A stretch of 64,000 nt of DNA from Formicarius rufipectus (lineage: Eukaryota > Chordata > Aves > Passeriformes > Formicariidae), in the NCBI GenBank assembly GCA_013399695.1, contig VXAU01000800.1:307574-371573 (forward strand), in the 5' to 3' direction. A program made the position numbers and the translations under genes. Below the pieces are notes generated by a model, which did not search any database, was not told the DNA's origin, and saw only the letters and a list, made by a program, of their open reading frames with translations. Below, piece by piece: positions 61,696 to 64,000 of the stretch. How positions within the stretch are numbered: position 1 is the stretch's first letter; each line of letters opens with the position of its first letter.

Positions 61696-61701
61696 TTTAT
61701 T
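61696..61701 (-). terminator. Candidate polyadenylation signal, minus strand
   Basis: AATAAA on the minus strand (plus TTTATT), about 490 bases beyond the stop codon of the exon at 62191-62347. Confidence 0.4.
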
Positions 61702-62190
61702 TTTTTTTAGCTAAAAAGCATTTAGCATTTTGGGTGCTAAATCTCTTAGGCATCTTTGAAAAGCTCAGCCTAAACCCCAGTTCCTCACTGGGCCATGCTT
61801 AGAGAGCAAGCAGGAGCAGTAGCAGCAGGAAGGATGAGCACCAGGACAGCCAGCGTGTTCCACAGCCGGTGTTCCTTCTCAAGAGAAAGGTTGGAACAGG
61901 TTGCCTTAAGCCTTCCTTAAAATGTGGTGGAGAATGTCCCCGTCCCCAGCCGCCCTGTGCCCCTGTGCCCAGAGCAGCCACGCAGCCATCGAGCAGCTCT
62001 CCATCACTGGGCTCTGCTGAATGCCTTAACTGGGGAACAGCTGCTACTCCAGGACCTTGGAGAAGAGGGAAGAACAAGCCCCACATTCTTCTACATCACT
62101 GATGCTGTAGGACTGAAACCTTGTGCGAAACTCAAAGCTAACAAAATCCGTCCTTTTTGTGTGTTATGTGTTCAGTCTGTGTGAGAAAGG

Positions 62191-62347
62191 TCAGTAGGGA
62201 ACGGGCGTCTCCTCCTTGCAGGACACTGTGTAAACATTTGCTGTCTGTTGACAGACTGAAGGACGTGACTGCCTGGGATACGTTGTGTAGTGTGGCTGTG
62301 TGTATGTAACCTGGTTTTGGTTGTTAGGTTGTACTGCTGTCTCTTGA
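62191..62347 (-). CDS. Terminal coding exon of an unidentified minus-strand gene
   Basis: A long pyrimidine tract and TTTTTTTTTTCAG acceptor (minus strand, ending at 62348) lead into one split base and 51 codons, then TGA. The product begins QETAVQPNNQNQVTYTQPHY and ends ANVYTVSCKEETPVPY. It is polar, rich in Q, T, P and Y, and has no hydrophobic segment, like a cytoplasmic tail or disordered C-terminus. Several tyrosines (VTYTQP, TTYPRQ, NVYTVS) could be phosphorylation motifs. In mammals the next gene here is NCOA6 on the minus strand, but its C-terminus as I recall it is lysine/arginine-rich and different. It could be an alternative end of that gene or a separate gene. Upstream exons lie to the right of the window. 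Confidence 0.5.
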
Positions 62348-62350
62348 CTG

Positions 62351-62398
62351 AAAAAAAAAATAATATAAAGAAAAATCACAAGAAATAATAAAAAAATC
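62351..62398 (+). repeat. A-rich low-complexity tract
   Basis: Serves as the polypyrimidine tract of the minus-strand exon next to it. Read on the plus strand it also shows AATAATA/AATAAAA words that could be mistaken for a polyadenylation cluster. Confidence 0.7.
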
Positions 62399-62767
62399 TA
62401 TTTAAACGCTACTTTATGTGTGTTCCTTTTAAAGCCTGCAAGTAAATCTATCTGCAAAAAGCTTTGGTTTAAAAAAACCCAAAACTTTAAAGTCAATTCT
62501 GTAAGAGCCTGGTAACAGAAAAACATCACCCTTGAAGATGAGGACACTCAGGAGAGGGGATGGCCCAGCCTGAGATGTTGGAGATTTTTTTCCCATCCCC
62601 ATTGCCAAACCCTACAACTCAGTAGGTGATTGACAGAGCTAAAACAGTTGCCCTGAGAAAGCCCAGCTGAGCCGATTGCTGCAGCAGCATCTGTTTCTCC
62701 AAGCACATACACAGCAGCGTGAGGCATCTTCACCACCTGCTGAGAGGCAGAGATGCCTCCAAGGGGA
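62399..62767. other. Probable intron of the unidentified minus-strand gene
   Basis: No coding exon is seen. Confidence 0.4.
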
Positions 62768-62870
62768 TTAAGGGCTTGGAGCATCCAGCAGATGAGGAGA
62801 GGCGGGAGCTGGAACTGCTGAGCCTGGAGAAGGTTCCGGGATATCTCACCCACGTGTGTGGTCTCCTGTT
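62768..62870 (+). mobile_element. CR1 LINE fragment, plus orientation
   Basis: GGGCTTGGAGCATCCAGCAG-ATGAGGAGAGGCGGGAGCTG and the following AGCCTGGAGAAGG match the central part of the CR1 3' region. Diverged; limits approximate. Confidence 0.65.
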
Positions 62871-62940
62871 GGCGAAAGTACAGAAGATAGAGCCAGAACA
62901 TTCTCAGCCCAGGGGCAGGGTGAAAGGCACAAATTGAAGT

Positions 62941-62955
62941 AAAAAAAAAAAAAAA
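62941..62955 (+). repeat. A15 homopolymer
   Basis: Simple A run near the CR1 fragment. Confidence 0.85.
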
Positions 62956-63282
62956 GTTATTTCAACATAAGAAAATACTTTTTTCTGCAAGAGTGGTTGG
63001 CCACAGAAGCAGGTTGAGAGGTTGAGGAGTCTCCATCCTTGGAGATACCCCTGATGGGGGCAGACATGGCCATAAGCAGCTTGGGGCAGGGGTGGGATGG
63101 GGCATTCCCAGTCCAGCAGCTGTGCCAGTTCTTCCAGTAGAGCCAAACCAAGGGGTGATCCCCCTGTAGCTGGGAGAAGCACTTCAAGGAATTGTTAGGT
63201 TAGATATTGGGAATAAAAAAACAGGTGGAAGTGAACTTTGACTGAACTGAACTTTCTCATGGGAAGACCAAATTCAGCAGTG
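62956..63282. other. Unassigned sequence
   Basis: Nothing recognised. Confidence 0.4.
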
Positions 63283-63745
63283 GGAGACTATGCACAGGGT
63301 TATTTGGGATGAGTGGACCATGGGAGGTCCAGTCCAACATCCTGCACACAGCAGGGTAGAGAATTCAGATGACGTTATATGGCACTTTGAAATTCATCTC
63401 AGCGAGATCCCACCACTGCATCCCTGGGGGAAGATTTTATTCTATCCAGTCAGAATGTCCTCTCTTTCTGTTTATCACAATGGTGTCCTTTTCTCCCAGC
63501 ACCCACCTCCATAAAAGCATGGCTCTATCTTCTCCAGGACATGACAGGGTGATGAAGCCCATCTCCCTCAATATCTCCCTTCGTTCAGGTGTTCCAGCCC
63601 CTGGCCATCTTGGTGGCTCTCTCTTATGTCCCCTCTAGTTTATTAACACCTTTCTTGCGTGGGTGGGGGTGTGTGGTGGTGGAAACCAGGTGATAATATT
63701 CCAGGTAGGGTCTAACAAGTGCCAATAAAAGGGGAACTTCCCTTA
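63283..63745 (-). mobile_element. CR1 LINE, 3' region, minus orientation
   Basis: Begins with the antisense pattern GGAGGTCCAGTCCAACATCC-TGC and continues to GGTGTTCCAGCCCCTGGCCA and ATTCCAGGTAGGGTCTAACA, the diagnostic antisense CR1 3' region. Belongs to a different CR1 subfamily from the copy at 44.6 kb, judged by its 3' sequence. Confidence 0.8.
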
Positions 63746-64000
63746 CCCAGCAGTAGGAGCAGTGACTCCAAGCACAGACAGGGTGAACCTCAGGTTACCC
63801 TTTACTCCAAGGCAGAGCAGGGGCCCAGCAAACAGGGGCTGCTGAGGCAGTGCTCCCATACCCCCATCCAACTGTGCCTATGCAGGGAACATGGAGCAGT
63901 CAAACTCTGACAGGGAGGACAGACACTAAAGGGCAGCTGGAAAGCAGCCCAGGAGGAAAAGACCTAGGGCTATTAAACAACAGCAGCTGAATGTGAGCCA
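63746..64000. other. Unassigned sequence at the right edge
   Basis: No gene or repeat recognised. Confidence 0.4.

Noticed and set aside
62351..62398. Plus-strand polyadenylation cluster ending a very long TP53INP2 3' UTR
   Set aside because: The A-rich tract is better explained as the polypyrimidine tract of the minus-strand exon ending at 62347.
1..64000. CRISPR arrays, bacterial operons, phage or plasmid features
   Set aside because: None seen; the window is vertebrate nuclear DNA.

Overview
The window looks like a bird chromosome segment. The evidence is intron-rich vertebrate genes, several CR1 LINE fragments with the typical avian 3' end, a solo ERVL-type LTR, and a gene pair (PIGU, TP53INP2) whose order and orientation match the block that is PIGU-TP53INP2-NCOA6 on human chromosome 20q11.2. 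No prokaryotic features (operons, Shine-Dalgarno sites, CRISPR arrays) are present.

Left third (1-15.3 kb): PIGU lies on the minus strand. Eleven consecutive coding exons, each with canonical splice sites and consistent phase, give 398 codons. The last exon (about 37 residues by comparison with human PIGU) lies beyond the left edge. The gene starts in a CpG island that carries a ZNF143/THAP11-type promoter motif. PIGU is a membrane subunit of the GPI transamidase that attaches GPI anchors to proteins in the ER.

Middle (15.3-49.4 kb): this is mostly non-coding. It holds a decayed tRNA-like type II fold at 15.9 kb, blocks at 16.8-17.2 and 23.3-23.7 kb that may be conserved regulatory DNA, and a solo LTR with a perfect 5-bp target duplication (21115-22008). 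A stretch from 24.9 to 31.8 kb has several short open segments bounded by splice-like motifs, one of them duplicated, whose family I cannot identify. A GC-rich CpG island split by a 587-base gap (about 39.7-41.0 kb) is the probable TP53INP2 promoter, and CR1 copies follow. One CR1 contains a perfect 226-bp duplication around a single N, which is almost certainly an assembly artefact.

Right third (49.4-64 kb): TP53INP2 lies on the plus strand in three coding exons. It is an autophagy and transcription co-regulator with a clear LC3-interacting motif and the conserved basic C-terminus. A single N falls exactly at the acceptor of its middle coding exon and hides the splice site and probably some codons. 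The 3' UTR probably ends near 57.6 kb. At 62.2-62.35 kb there is a convincing terminal coding exon on the minus strand of an unidentified gene that continues to the right. CR1 pieces fill much of the last 1.3 kb.

PIGU and TP53INP2 do not act in one pathway. Their adjacency is conserved synteny, not an operon.
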